From Brachypodius melanocephalos (lineage: Eukaryota; Chordata; Aves; Passeriformes; Pycnonotidae), in contig VZSR01000170.1 in assembly GCA_013398615.1 (NCBI GenBank), forward strand, positions 1,853,748-1,917,747: a stretch of 64,000 nucleotides of DNA. Reading direction: 5' to 3'. Under the pieces are notes generated by a model. It saw only the letters and a list, made by a program, of their open reading frames with translations, was not told the DNA's origin and made no database searches. How positions within the stretch are numbered: the first letter of the stretch is position 1; each line of letters opens with the position of its first letter. The position numbers were made by a program, and so were the translations under genes. Below are positions 49,201-62,642 of the stretch, piece after piece.

Positions 49201-51248
49201 TTGTGATGTTGTTTTAGTTGAACACTGTTTTGTGTGTATTGATTTCCAGATTTAATGTCATTTCAGCACTTTTTCAGGTTTTGGACATCTGCTCAAAAAA
49301 CTGCACTGCACAAGAGAGCGGAAGACAAAACAAACCACAAAACTTGCAGTTTTTCACGTAGACATTCAAAGTCAACATCCTGTACAGTGATCTACGTGTG
49401 ACTTCTCTCAGCTCAAAACTCTGCAAACACCTGTCATTGTTACAATCCCAGTATCAGGACCAGGTGGGTGTGAGTCTCCGACCCAACTACCTTTACTCCA
49501 TACAGTCAAAAAAACCCCACATGCTCTCCTTTGCTGCCTTCAAAGCACCACAGGAGAGTGGAGAGCACACTTCCACTTTGGAGATAACCTCATGTTTTCC
49601 ACGAGGTAGTAGCTTTTTGCCTTGTTAGACTGGTTTGACAAAAATGCACAGCTCTCCGAGGTTTATTGGGGTTGCACAGCTTGAAAGAGCCATCTGACAT
49701 GTATAACAAACATTGAACAGGGAGAGGCCCAGCAACAGGTTACCATGGTGCAGGAAGAGAGAAGGATTATATGGTATTCATTTGGAGGAGGGAACAGGGT
49801 GGGGAAATCATGTTTCATTACAAGTATGTTGTTCAAATTAGCCAAACTACCTTCTTCATTCAACCAATTCCTTTTTGAACACTGACTCATGAAATAAAGC
49901 ACTCCTCCTTTATATTTCTCTATTTATGATACAAATGAGGATAGTTGGAGATTTTGAGGGAAGGGGAAAAAAAAGGAAAGAAATCTTAACCAATACGTGA
50001 CCTTAGCAGATGCAATTCAATCTGATTTCCACTACATTAGCCTACGGATGCTTATGCAACTGCATAGCACAGCAACTGAGAGACAAAACAATGGAAGTTT
50101 TAAAGCTTTATTTATTGCTCATTCCCAAAACATTCAATCGCCATCATGCTTCAACTGCCAAATCTAAATTAGAGAGTTTAAAAAAAAAAAAGTAGTACTC
50201 TTCAGGGGAACATTAGAGCTCTATAGAGAGGTGCAAGCTCAAGGAGATGGAGTATCTGGCCAGAGACCAACTCGCCTATAAGTCCAGACCAAGTGGACCC
50301 ATATGGATAGCTTTTAGAAAATTGTAAGTGGTTACAAGTAGAAAGATTCTCTCCCTTCCATGTTCAGCCTCCTTTTTTGGCATTAGTAATTAAACTGTAC
50401 TTACTGCTATTAGCAGATTACAGAAACTTCCACCAGAATCTAAACAATTTTCATATAATCTAATCACTTCCTTATTTATTCATGTTTATTCACAATTTCC
50501 CTCTTCTTTCAGTTGCTTGCTATGTAATATTACAAAGCATAACAAAAACTGATTTGCTACTAATTAAGTACCCCAGGGCAGCATATTAAGCTCGTCTTCC
50601 AAAAACATAAGGAAAATACACCAAATCTCGGTCAAAAGGTTTAAAGCAATTAGTAAAGTAAATGGTCAAAAAGATTACCACCAAAGGTTTTTTATGTGCA
50701 ACATCTACAAATTGCTAGAAACATTCAATAATCTGCACTTTTGCTAACATAATTATTCTATACACTATTTGGCAACTAAGTTCTAAATCTGTGCTAGTGA
50801 TCAATAATAAACTCCTACAAAAAAATTGGCACAAGCCACACCTTTGTAATTTGTGCAGCTTTCTTTCCCCCTGTTTTCTTACTCAGTGTGCAACTGTGCA
50901 CTGCTTCCCTTCTTTTCTCTTATCGAGCTAGTGAACACATGCAGGACATTGTTCAAACTGTTAATACCAAAATGTCAGAGAGTACCTTCCAAAAGCCAGG
51001 ATTTATCATAGATATCCATTGTAGAGGAAATTGCTCATTTACTTTGGTTGTAAATTTTCTTTTTTCCCATCAGTACTTTGCAGATGAAATAAATTTGGGA
51101 ATTAAATTATGTAAGATCATTATGTGCTCATTGATCTATTTTTTTGCACAAAATGAAAACTAATAGTTTTCATACTTTCTAAAAATGTGTTTACTTTATA
51201 AAAATGAAAAAGAAAAAAACAAGGAGAATGAGACAAAGATAGCTATTA

Positions 51249-51291
51249 AAAACAAACAAACAAACAAACCCCACAAAAACAAACCCACCAA
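51249..51291. repeat. (AAAC)n and A/C-only tract
   Basis: Five AAAC units followed by CCCCACAAAAACAAACCC, all A and C on the plus strand. Confidence 0.85.
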
Positions 51292-52805
51292 CTAATCCCC
51301 TTTCTAGTGAATTTGAGAGGCCTTCACTTCAAGACACTAGTATCTTCTTCTCTGATGAAAATTTTATATAATACTATAGTATGAGATACATGTATGAATA
51401 AGTATAAATTATAAACATGTATATTTAAGTATAAATTCTAAAAACACAACATAGGAATGAAGTACTGTATCTATTTTCCAAAGAGAAAACTGTATTCCAC
51501 AGAAGTTGTTCATCACAAAGGATATTATTGCATTCTAGTTGCTCATAATGTTATTTAACTCATGGAAAAAAACACAGTGAAGAATAAGAATATTCTACCA
51601 GTGGTACCTGGTTAATGATAGGAGCCAGCCCTAGAATCATGCTTAGCATTTTTTTTACATTTCCTCCCATCACAACACAAAAATTTCTAAACTGACACGC
51701 CTTCAGTTAGCACTTCATCATAAATTACCTTCAATATGTTCTTTTTTCTGCACACCTTTCTACCTTTTGGGATGCACTGTTAAGTGAATTTCCTAATGTC
51801 AAACAGTACATCACCCTCAAAACCGAATTGGAACCCATAATATTCCTGGACAGATTTATGTTTAATCCCTCAGATACCGCAGTCCCCTACACAGCATGCA
51901 GCAAAGATCTGTTTGCATGGTTAAGATGGAAAATAAACCACTCAAGAAAGGGAAAAAATAAGATAGCTGGGAGAAGAAAAGGGAGCAGGATCCAAACCCA
52001 GTGGAAGCTGGAGTATGATTCAAAATGAGGGATGTTCTCCTCGCCTCCCCCTAGAAGAGTGTTACTGATAAAAACATTGCACAGACATATGTATTAGGAT
52101 GGTTAAGTCCTGGTTATCATTTCTGCATTTAAAATGATTAAACCATGCAGGCAAAAGGAGCAAAGCAAAAATAGCACAAACAGGGCAACCCCCATGACAC
52201 ATCCTGATGGCGATGGATGAACAATGAACTGAATACTTCCAGCTGGACAGGAGCATCATCTCCACACTGCGTGATGTATTAACAAAAAGCCAAGCAGAGG
52301 TTTCTCATTTCAGTCCAGAGTCAGACAGTCAGCTCCACTCTTTGAGAAAGTGGTTTTCATAGGAAAGCAGATTTGAAAGTCTAAATTCAAATACAGTAGA
52401 AGAATAAAACAAAATTTAAAAAACCAGTTCAAAATCAATCACTGCTTGACAGAGTTGTCACAACACACTCTCTCTCTTCATTTTCTTAATGACATGAACC
52501 AAGAACACAATTCTCCGCTGAATAGTTTTGATTCACTTGCATACTGCTTGCATTTTCTTTATCCAACAGAAAGGTATACTATAAAGTTGAGTGAGGCTTG
52601 GGTATTTTTATTCCCCAATCACTCTTTCTGCCAATTCTTATATACTCTCTTGTTTTGCTTCAAGCTTCAGATGCAAAAAAACTTAAATGGTAAACCCCAA
52701 ATTGAAATCACCATGTTTTACTACATTAACAATTAATCAGTTATACTTCACACAATTCCAGTTCATAGCAGTTTAACCTTGTTTGTTTATATACTGGTCA
52801 CATTG

Positions 52806-52852
52806 CAAAAAAAAATCCAAACACACCAGAACCAAACAAAACCAAAAACCCA
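52806..52852. repeat. A/C-rich low-complexity tract
   Basis: A run of A followed by CCAAACACACC and AACCAAACAAAACC words, nearly free of G and T on the plus strand. Confidence 0.75.
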
Positions 52853-53444
52853 TACCAGCAAAGAAAATTTTGAAATATCCTGTGTCTCCTCAGTATCTTT
52901 AAACTGCGGGGAAAAAAAAGAGCAATATTTTACTATAATACAAGAGGTACTATTTTTTATCCTGACTATCATTCAAATGATGTAAAGCAATTTCAGTGCC
53001 CCACTGCTTCCATTTCCTGTACATAGGGATACTGACATTACTTATCTCTTCAGCAAAAAAACTTTGAGATGGACTTATACAAAATGCTACGGAAAGGAAA
53101 AATTATAGTTAGTTATTTCATTTTAAACTATATACTTATATCAAACATAGGTGTAAAAACAATCAAGTGGGAAATTGAACAAACATTTAATCATTAGAGA
53201 AATTAGTACACCGTGTACTTCCAACTTCATCTTTGAAATTGTCTACAGTAACTGCGCATGGATTTGGTTACTTAGCAATACTCTACGACTTCTTGATATG
53301 ACTTCATCATGGAAGCTTTAAAAATTTGGTTACAGAGTTCACAACCATCACCAAGAAAAAAGTGTTCTTGAATTTAAGGTTGATACAATTGCAGCACAGG
53401 GTAATTTTTCTTTATTTTTGTGACTTTTGTACATACCATTCTAG

Positions 53445-53545
53445 ATACAAGAAAACAATCAGTGTCAAACTCCTCAGAGGGGAAAGTGAGGCACAAACAT
53501 CCCTTCTACTCCTCCACCAGCTGGGACAGCTACACTTCCCATGTG
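53445..53545 (+). other. Candidate internal exon (101 bp)
   Basis: A long pyrimidine-rich stretch ends in CATTCTAG at 53444 and a consensus donor GTAAGT starts at 53546. The 101 bases between are GC-richer than the flanks and stay open in one frame (containing LLRGESEAQTSLLLLHQLGQ), which is part of a 90-codon open frame from 53326. Splice-site quality is better than at most chance pairs here, but the peptide resembles no family I know and no partner exon is seen. It could equally be a non-coding RNA exon or chance. Confidence 0.2.
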
Positions 53546-54470
53546 GTAAGTGTTATCCAATGGCAATGATCAACAGCAGAAATTCCCTTGTCTTTTGATG
53601 CTCTTTAACAACTGTAATCTGAATACCAACTAGGCAAAGTAAATTGAAATATTTCTTACTGTCTGAATGTCAAAAGCAGAAAAGCGGTGGAGGGAACGGC
53701 ATCTTTTTGGAACCATGGATAAAACATGCCCTATTACAAGAGTAATATATTTTACTATAAGCATTTCACTTTTTAATTTTTTTTTTCTTCCAGTAGCAAG
53801 GATCTTAAGGGCAACACATTGCCTACAGGGAGCATTCACCCTGAAGCATCTTTTCTCTGAATGTGTCAGTCTTTTAATCTGCAACACTGCGGTTTAATTT
53901 TGAGAAACAGGAAGTTGTCAGCTCTTACTGACTTTATCAGGGACTGCCAATGTTTTTTCCTGAAACTAATTTTATTAGTCCATCTAACCTTTACCTCTGA
54001 AGCTCATCTCTGATAGTGAAGTACTCAGCCTCTTTTAGATTCCTTTGAACTACCTTAACTCACTGGGTATTTAGATGAACACTTTTTGCTCTTCCACAGA
54101 CTACCTATCACCTGAATCTTCTAAACTTCAGGGACAAATATCTATGAAGAGGTATTTCTACCAAGCACCTAGGACTGATAACAGTTCACGTTTCCTCCTG
54201 TATACCTTAACTTTTTATTGATCCTTTTTTCCAGTTTGTCCAGAGACAGACAGCATAACCCTGGACAGATACTCAAATGAGACACTAACAGCAACGTTTA
54301 GCTGTGTAGGAGAGCATGTAAGGCTTCTACACAATATCCTTTTTTTTTTTCAATTATCATGGCTTTATTAACACATTGTACATGCTTATGCTCAGCAGCA
54401 AAGGGAAAAAAAATCTGCTATAGCACCTATCAAGTCCTAATAACAAAAGGCAAATAGAAAAATTTACTTT

Positions 54471-54540
54471 TATAAATATATACACAGATACGTAGACATA
54501 TATAAACACATATATATGTACGCATAATATATATAACAAG
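54471..54540. repeat. AT-rich tract with ACATATAT words
   Basis: Imperfect TATA and ACAC repeats. The overlapping Tyr/Ile/Val-rich minus-strand frames are compositional. Confidence 0.7.
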
Positions 54541-57500
54541 TAAACAGTAGTAATTGCTATTCCCAGGATGAACATGAAGGAAAAAATGAAATATAAGAAG
54601 AAATAACAACTTTCCCACAAAAATGCCTTTCTATGGCTTTCACATTACCTAGATCCATCTGTCAAAGCATATTCTGCAATAGGTTATGTAACTGACACAT
54701 CAGAAATTATGGCTCTGATTCAGGAAAGACTTAGTCCATCCCTCTCCAGTTAAACATTTAAGTATTTTAAGTACATGCTGAAAGTCTTGTTGAAGTTATG
54801 GACTTGCCCAAGCAGTTTTCTTAAATGGAAAATGTTGACTTGAGTGAAGCTTATATGAACACATTTACTTTTGTGAATTAATTTCCTCTCTCATCTGAAA
54901 ACAAGATCATGAATAACACACAAGACTGGGGATCAGTGATGACAATACAACAAGTGTCAGAGGAAATGGGGGAGATTTGTCTTGATAATCTGCAACCAGT
55001 GCCAAAAGTGACAGATGCAGAACTTTACATAAATGCAACAAAAATTAGAGAATGTTTAAGGTACCCATGACTTCAGCCTCCAAAATATGACACAAGGAGT
55101 GCATGGCCACAGTGAAGCTCCCAGTGCAGCTAAACATATTCTATCTTTAGACTATCTCAGGCAAAAATAGTACCTGACCAGGGCTTATGCTGCCTCTACA
55201 ATTGAAGATGGAACTGATGTACATTGGAATTGCTTCCTCAAAGCTGAAACCCAAGTATTAAGGGGTGGGAAAACCCTGACGTGACAGCTCATATATAATA
55301 CAGTGGGACTGTGTTATATATGCCACCAATGTAAGGATCTATTATCAGAGCAATACCTTTCATTTAAAATGCACTACACTGCAGCAATGAAGATTCACAA
55401 GTAACAAGTTCAAAGGGGAAAAATGCTTGAGTTACCCTTTAGGCAGAATATAGTACATGTGAAGTAAAGGGAAAAGGCCACAGCAAAGCAAGGCCCATCA
55501 TGTGAATTTGAATCTGTGCCAAAAACTATCTTAGATGGGGAGTCACAACACAAGCAGTGAACCCTATTTTTTTTTTATATTGCAGCCTTGGAGCTGCCCA
55601 TATCAAAGATGACAGATTCAGCATGCCATTAAATCTCCAATGAAAAGCTTACAAGAGGAGAAAATGACAAAAATCCACACTGGTAACTGATCTCTTCTTT
55701 AAACAATAATTTAAGTTTAGTTAGCTTGCATTTCTTGAAAAGAAAAATAGAAAAGCACAGGTTTGTCTTCCGTCTCTTTATTCCAACCACCAAAAACCAG
55801 TGTATGATAATAATAAATTAAACTATAAGCAAACCCATTTCACAGATTTACTTTTTTTAGTCAAATATGAAGACAGCTTCAGTGCTTTAGAAGGAAATGA
55901 AAGTTCCTTTATTCAAAAACTTTCAAAATTCTGTGAATGGAATTTTAGCATTCATCACCGTGAATTCTTATCTTTGAAATACACTATTAAGACAGTTCCT
56001 AGTTAGCAATTAGCAAAATAATTTTAATATACAAATTTAAAAAACAAAGAAATGACCAAGACTGATGTAACAACACAGACATTACCAAGCCTAGAAGAAA
56101 ATGATGGCGTGCTGTCTCCTGTCAAAGGCATTTTGTCATTCCAGTCTATACGTACATCTGTAGCTTAGATGTTGCTCAAGGCAGCATCAGGAGAAGAATA
56201 TTATCAAACAGTCATCTTTGAACAGGCTACCTTAGAAACAAATTTGGGGAACAAGATGAGACGGAATTCTTCACTAAAAAAGTTGTAGTTTACATTCTGC
56301 TTCACACCAGGTCTACTCAAAATATGCTCAAGGCAGAACCAAGCAGTGATTTTTCCCTCAGTTTTTATCTTGTACATGATAGAGGGTCAAGAATGGCAAA
56401 GTTAGCTAAAACCATAGAAATGGAAATAACACCCAGGCCCCAGCTGCACTGTCCCATAGGAACCTATCAATGAGGAATGTAGAATAGGGCTCTGCTTTGC
56501 TGCTCTGCCATTGGAAGGCCCAGAAGTGGGAAGGTTGCAAGCAGGCAAAGGAGAAATAGGACTTAATTTCTGCCAGTCAATACACTCTCTTACAGCAAAT
56601 TTTCTAACAGGGAAGTGGATAAGGCATCAACAGAAAGACTCTTGGTGCCCTCATGATTCAATGGGATAAAACAGCTCCTACCAAGTACAGCAGTTCTATC
56701 TACTTTCATTTCCCAGTGCCATACTCTGTATGACCAGTCCAGCTAAAGCTGGTCTCTGTGTACTGGAACAGCAGGTTGCAAAGGGATGGGGGCTGCAATT
56801 CTGTCATTGTCAACCCTGAGTAAGGGATATATTAAAAGACCAACACCACTACAAGAAATATTACTGTAGCTCTTTCATGCCAGTTACATGATGCAAACGT
56901 ACATTTTGAACTTTGCTGCCTGGGAAAGGGAGGGAAAATTAATTTGTAAACAGCTGCATTTTTCAATTCATCTACCAACCAACTTGTTTTCCAAGGCTAG
57001 CTCTGTTACAGCAGTCATCATTTTACACTCACTGGGAGTATGCCTAAGCATGCACATGCATGTTTGAATGCATATTCAAACTCTAAAGTTATAATGTATG
57101 TGTAAATTTCTTTCTATATTTATTCATTTGCTGTAAGCACCATTGCTAATGGAAAATAGACCATGTCTCCTTCTTAAGGGAATGATTAGGACCACATGTT
57201 TCACTGACTCTCATGTTGAAGTCCTTGCCGATATTTTTGAAACCAAATTACTAACAGCACACTAAACTTATTTCCCTGGTGAAAACCACTGGCTACTAAC
57301 TTAGTGAATATGAATACATTTGTCCCTAAACATGCAAGTAATCACTGTACAAAGCCAGAGGCCTAAAATGAATAGGTATGGGGCAGATGAGAGCAAGGTT
57401 CATATGCAATAGTAACATACTCTACAACCAAATGACTTTGTTTATCTGAGAAACTCAGTATTACATCACTTTTCCTAAAGAGAATATAAACAGGACATTT

Positions 57501-59378
57501 TTGAAGAAACAGTTACTTAATGTGCAACTTGTCACCACTATCAGGTTTAACATAATAAAATACATGTGGAAAATCCCTTGAAGCAAACCTTCTGCAAAGC
57601 AGATTCTTGCCTAGTCTGGGTCAGAGGGTGTGTATGTCTACGAAGGAAATGCTATCTCTCTCTCTCTTTCACACACCCACTCAGTGTAGGTCATACAGCA
57701 GAGCTCACTGTTGTGATGTTTCTGCTGTATGCGTGGCATCAGCTCCTTGAGGTAAAGAAATCACCATCATTTCTTGGGGACCATCTGTGCCTTGTAAAGA
57801 AAACCAACAAATCACACTTCAACATATTAAATAGCAGCACTCATTGAGATTTCAGCCAAAGACCTCTAAAGTGTTTGGCAGACAGTGAATAAAGCATGTT
57901 TCAGCAAGGTAAATATTACTCTCCATATTTTGTAAGTATGGAAAACACAGCACTACCTAACTGAATAATTTAACCAAGGGCACTTTGAAAAAACACAGAA
58001 CTGACAAACATTATGATCAGCCTCCAGACTTTTCTTTTGGAAGCACCATGCTTTAATCATTATGTTTAGATGGAAGTTTGTACAATCTGATCTGGAAAGG
58101 TATGAAGCATTTCTGGAGGATAAAGCCCCTCATTTCTCTTTGACTCAATGCGCAATATTGGTACTAATATGCCATGAGTGGGCAAGCCAGAGAAATTTTC
58201 TCCAGATTCCATTTTAATAGGATAAAAGAATCTTTCCAGTAAACATATCATAACACTCCTCCAGCTCTTGGTTAATTGTTGTGTAGAACACTGAAGAACC
58301 CCTCATGTGCTAATCACATTTTCTATAGCTAAGCAAACTTCAGCCTGGCCTCATAAACACCTAGCACAGCTTTGTCAAAATTTTGACAGCACCACTTTTA
58401 TGCAATACCTTCATCCTGTCAGCAAAGATTGATAACATTTTCAAATTCTGAGATGCAGAAATACCAAAAATTAATGAATAGACAACCATTTTACTCTTAT
58501 TTAATTTAACTTCAGAGCTCTGAATAAAGAATACTATCTTTATGCCACTCTAGTATTTTATGCTATCATATCCCTTATGCCATGACAAATCTTGAAATTG
58601 TTGAAATTATTCTGAGCCACTCTAATTGTTCTCAAAGGTCATGACAGAAATAGAATAATCTGTACCATTTGTTTAATCAAAAATTTATATAGCTGAATAA
58701 TAAGAGCAATAGAGAAAACAGATGAGGAGATATACAGAGATGTAAATTTTCCATTTACATACAGAAAATAAGTAACAATGCAATTTAAAAATTATTGTTG
58801 CAGAGTTGACATTTATTATACAGTAGAATCTCTCACAACATCACTGGCAAAGAGAATTATAGGTGAGCAGCAGCAATGGATTAATAAAAGATGGTATGCT
58901 GTTAGATAAAGCTTTTACAGGTTTGCATCTGAAAGTCATAACATAACCTTTTATTTCATGTGTCACTGTGACAGAAGGTTTTCAAGGCACAGTTCTTAAA
59001 ATTACAAGATGTTAAACAGATGTACTGTACAGCCTTCCAGATTTAAATCATGAGAACTGCATCTGCAGCCTGTGTGTTGTATCTACATTTTTTTCCCTTA
59101 TCAGCTCTGGATGCTTTAAATAAAACCGTCTGGTTTATGCAGCTTTTTTTTCTTTAACTTTTTTTCCTAATACAGTGGACACTAAAAACCACTTCTTCCC
59201 CCTTTTTATTTTTTATTTTCTTCATATTTTAAAAAAATAAAATAAAGAGTTACTCAGAAATATCTCTTGGGCAGGGAAATCTCTTTCTCCTTATTCTGCA
59301 GGTGCTGGCAAACTGATCCAGTTTCTTAGTGTAAAAAAGTCATCCACTGCAGAAAAAGGCAGAAGTCATACCAGTAAG

Positions 59379-59399
59379 AAAAAAAAAAAAAAAAAAAAC

Positions 59400-59428
<29 letters not shown>
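59379..59428. repeat. Poly-A tract with one C interruption
   Basis: About 20 A, a C, then about 28 A. No retroposed gene or SINE body is recognisable upstream. Confidence 0.93.
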
Positions 59429-59430
<2 letters not shown>

Positions 59431-59654
59431 CAGACCTGCTGAAATTTCAGCTTGAACATGCCTCTAAACTACTCAAACATTGACAGTCCTCTACCTTCTC
59501 CATTTTAACTGTTACTTGCACTCTAACAATCCTCTATTAAGAAACATTTATAGAGTCATACAATTTAGGTTCCATGCCTACTCAGAGGCCACTACTTTTG
59601 TCTTTGAAGCAATGAATGCAATCATACTTTAAATGCATCATTAGTAGATCATCA

Positions 59655-60281
59655 CAGACTTCTATTAGTCTTCTGGTCCAATTTCCCTGTAAAGTAGAGG
59701 CTGTTCAGGGTCTTGTCCAGGCATGTATTGACAGTCTCTAAGCATGAGGATTTCACAGCATATCTGATCTAAACCCTAATAAAACCACTGCAAAATTTTC
59801 TTCTTTATATCTAACCAGAATTTTCTTTGCTGCAACTTAGACCCATTGCCTGTTATCATGTCAACATGCACTTACATTGACTTATGTGCTATGACTTAAT
59901 TAGTGCAACCAGGAATTAGTATTTCTCACAAGGGCACACTGCTGACTCTTGTTCAGCTTGCTGTCCATGGACATCTTTGAGTCTTTATGTGTAAATCTGC
60001 ATTCTATCCAGTCAATCCCTAAGCTGTAATGCTGCTTGAGGCTTTTCTGTCTCAGGTGCAGGACCCCATATTTGCTTTACTGGGACTTCATGAGGTTCCT
60101 GCTAGACCACTTGTCCAGCCTGTGAAAGTCCCTCTGAACAGCAGCTACACTCCAACATATCAACTTCTCTCCCCAGTTTGGTGTCACTTGCAAACATGCT
60201 GAGGTTCGCTCAGTCCCCTGTCCGAGTTATTAATGAGGAGTTTAAACAATTTTGGCCCCAGTGGGGACCCCAGGGAAACAG
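59655..60281 (-). mobile_element. Old CR1 LINE fragment with internal deletion
   Basis: The plus strand carries antisense CR1. The 3' side begins TCTTCTGGTCCAATTTCCCT, and TAGACCCATTGCCTGTTAT follows at about 59837-59856. Then a jump leads to the reverse-transcriptase region (AGGGCACACTGCTGACTCTT, AGGTGCAGGACCCCATAT, GACTTCATGAGGTTCCTGCT, CCAGTTTGGTGTCACTTGCA, GGGGACCCCAGGGAAACAGG). Several hundred bases of the normal element are missing near 59860-59930. High divergence marks it as one of the older insertions here. Confidence 0.85.
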
Positions 60282-61030
60282 GCGGTATTTTACATACCAT
60301 TGGATTTACAAAGGCTGAACTCACAAACTACATTGTATGATCTATGCAACACTGCATGAAATAAAAGAAGTTTCCAATTAATAAAAGTATGTAAATTCAC
60401 TAAATTGGACAAATAATTCTGTGCTAGTGAGCATAGTACAATAGATAGAATTTTCATTATATTATAATGGCAATGGCATTTACACATTTTTGCATTGATG
60501 CATATCCTTTAATTAACATTGCTGGTATTGTTCCTAGGTATTCAGTGCTACAGAGAAATGTGGCATGCAAATGAATGCTGGAAGCACACCCCTTTATCCA
60601 AAATTTTTTTAAAATCTCAATAAAATACACTAGAAAAAAATCACAGCATAGTGTTTCAGCTACCACATCATAGAATTAAATAAGCGTATCTAAATATTAA
60701 AATCGCAATTTTCTGCAAAAAATAGGCAATATATACTTACAGATACACACATATCTATACAATTGAATGAATTTGCATTGCTAATAGCAGCAAGAGGAAC
60801 AGACAGTATTTCCAGCAGAGGGAAAGAGACTAGGTATATAGGGATGAACATCACAGCAAGCAATTCCAAAAAAAAGGCAACCCAGCAACACCACCTAGCT
60901 TTTCATCCATGCAGAACACAGGAAAACCATTTGAGGCAGGCAGTCACAACAGAAACAAAAAAATTAAAGGCAATCCTTGATGGGGGAAGAATATATGAAA
61001 TTCAATAATGAAATGGAAACTATTAAACAT

Positions 61031-61069
61031 TGTAAAGTGTAAACTAGTGTAAAGTGTAAAAAAAAGTGT
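61031..61069. repeat. Decayed GTGTAAA tandem repeat
   Basis: GTAAAGTGTAAAC, then GTGTAAAGTGTAAA and a drifting GTGTTAAA. It is a short heptamer-type array interrupted by A runs. Confidence 0.6.
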
Positions 61070-62607
61070 TAAAAAAAAAGCATGAATAATCACTCTGTCG
61101 TGAATGCAACATTGCATGAGAAGCATGCTGGTTGATGGATTGGGGTCAAAAATGCTCAGCACCTTTCAGAGTCAACTCCCTGGAGCTGTTTGAGTTTAGG
61201 AAGAGGACAAAGTGCAAGCAGGTGAAGATTCCATCTTGTTCTAAAAAGAGAATATATAAATTGTAGCTATCTCTTTCTTGGCACTTATTATATTTAGCAA
61301 CAGGAAAATATATTCCAAAGCTCTGCAATGCTTAACTGCCGTAGAACACCCCTTGCAGAAATGACTGATTCTCAGGTGTTTAAAAGCAAGAAAATGCACA
61401 AATCAACTGTTGCCATTGTATGCAAAGCTGTGAAGTAAACCATGCTTTAAAGCTGGAGCTTTAAATCATCAGCTTACTGGAGACAACCAACTTCACCCAA
61501 TCTATGAAGAACCTTCTGCCTAAAAATTATTATAGATGAAATAAAGGTGTTCCTGTTCTTCCTTCTGCTGTTAGGCATCATTATGCTTATCATGAATTAT
61601 GGCAGTGTAAAACAGGCCCAATTAAAAAAAAAATAGAGAAGTGTTTTCAATTGTGTAAGACATTTAACTAAGTTTAAGTCAGGTGTTGAAAAAAACATTC
61701 AGCTGTTCCAAAAGCATGTATTATTTTGATAATACAAAAAGGGGACTATGAAGTTAGATTTTCCAGCCAAAAGTCAATTTTTTCCTAAAAAACCTGTGGT
61801 TTAAAAGTAAAATTTTACCAAAAACCTAGAATTTACCATAAACCTTCCAAAGAATATGGAAAGTCAGAATGCTCATAAATATATTTGTGGCAATAAATGA
61901 GGTAGGTTTTATTAAAAAGATGAACTTTACATTAGGCATGAAGTTACTTTTAAAGTTTCTAAGTACCAGAGCCAGGTGAATAATTGACAACCAACCTCAG
62001 ATCTCCTCAGTATGAAGAAAAAGATCTAGTTTGTATGAGGTGCATGAGATGTTCTAATTGAACTAAAGACAACCATCTATATATCTCTGCTGTGAACTAC
62101 TTCCAGACTTCTTTGACAGACCCTCTTCCTGCTGCACTTCTCCAAAGCAGCTGCTGGGGCTCTTGCAGTTTCCAGCTGTTTGGTAGGCAGCTCACTGGAT
62201 CAGAAAAATAGATGACTTGAATTAATTTGACCTCAGTACTGACATCATTCCTCTTTAAGGGAAAAAAAATCCCCACCTTAATAGTACCAAAATCATACTA
62301 GAATATCATAGAGTTTATGCTAGTGAGCATCCTTCTGAGTGAAGGGAAACATTTCTTCAGATCTCACTTTTGATCCAGGAGGATACAGTGTATTAAAAAG
62401 TTTGATTGCCTCCTTGCTACTTTATTCACATTTAAACTTTTGACAATAGATAAAATTATTTCATGAATTTTATATAAATTACAAATAATTTTATCTCTCC
62501 CAGAACCATACTTCTAGTGATTGCTTCATGAAAAAAGTTAGTCTCATTCTATTTACCGTAATTGTTTTCTGAAGAAGCAAAAGCCCAAGACAGAAAATAG
62601 AGAAGGA

Positions 62608-62642
62608 AAGAAAAAAAAAAAAAGAAAAAAGAGGGGAGGAGG
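62608..62642. repeat. A/G-rich tract
   Basis: A run of A with isolated G followed by GAGGGGAGGAGGG. A low-complexity purine strand. Confidence 0.8.

Larger units (their letters stand above)
43944..59654. other. Long stretch of unique AT-rich non-coding DNA
   Basis: More than 15 kb without a recognisable transposon. It holds a 12-base minisatellite (44.2 kb), a perfect hairpin (46.26 kb), a weak exon candidate (53.45 kb) and several simple tracts, listed separately. Open frames reach at most 109 codons and show no domains. Confidence 0.6.
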
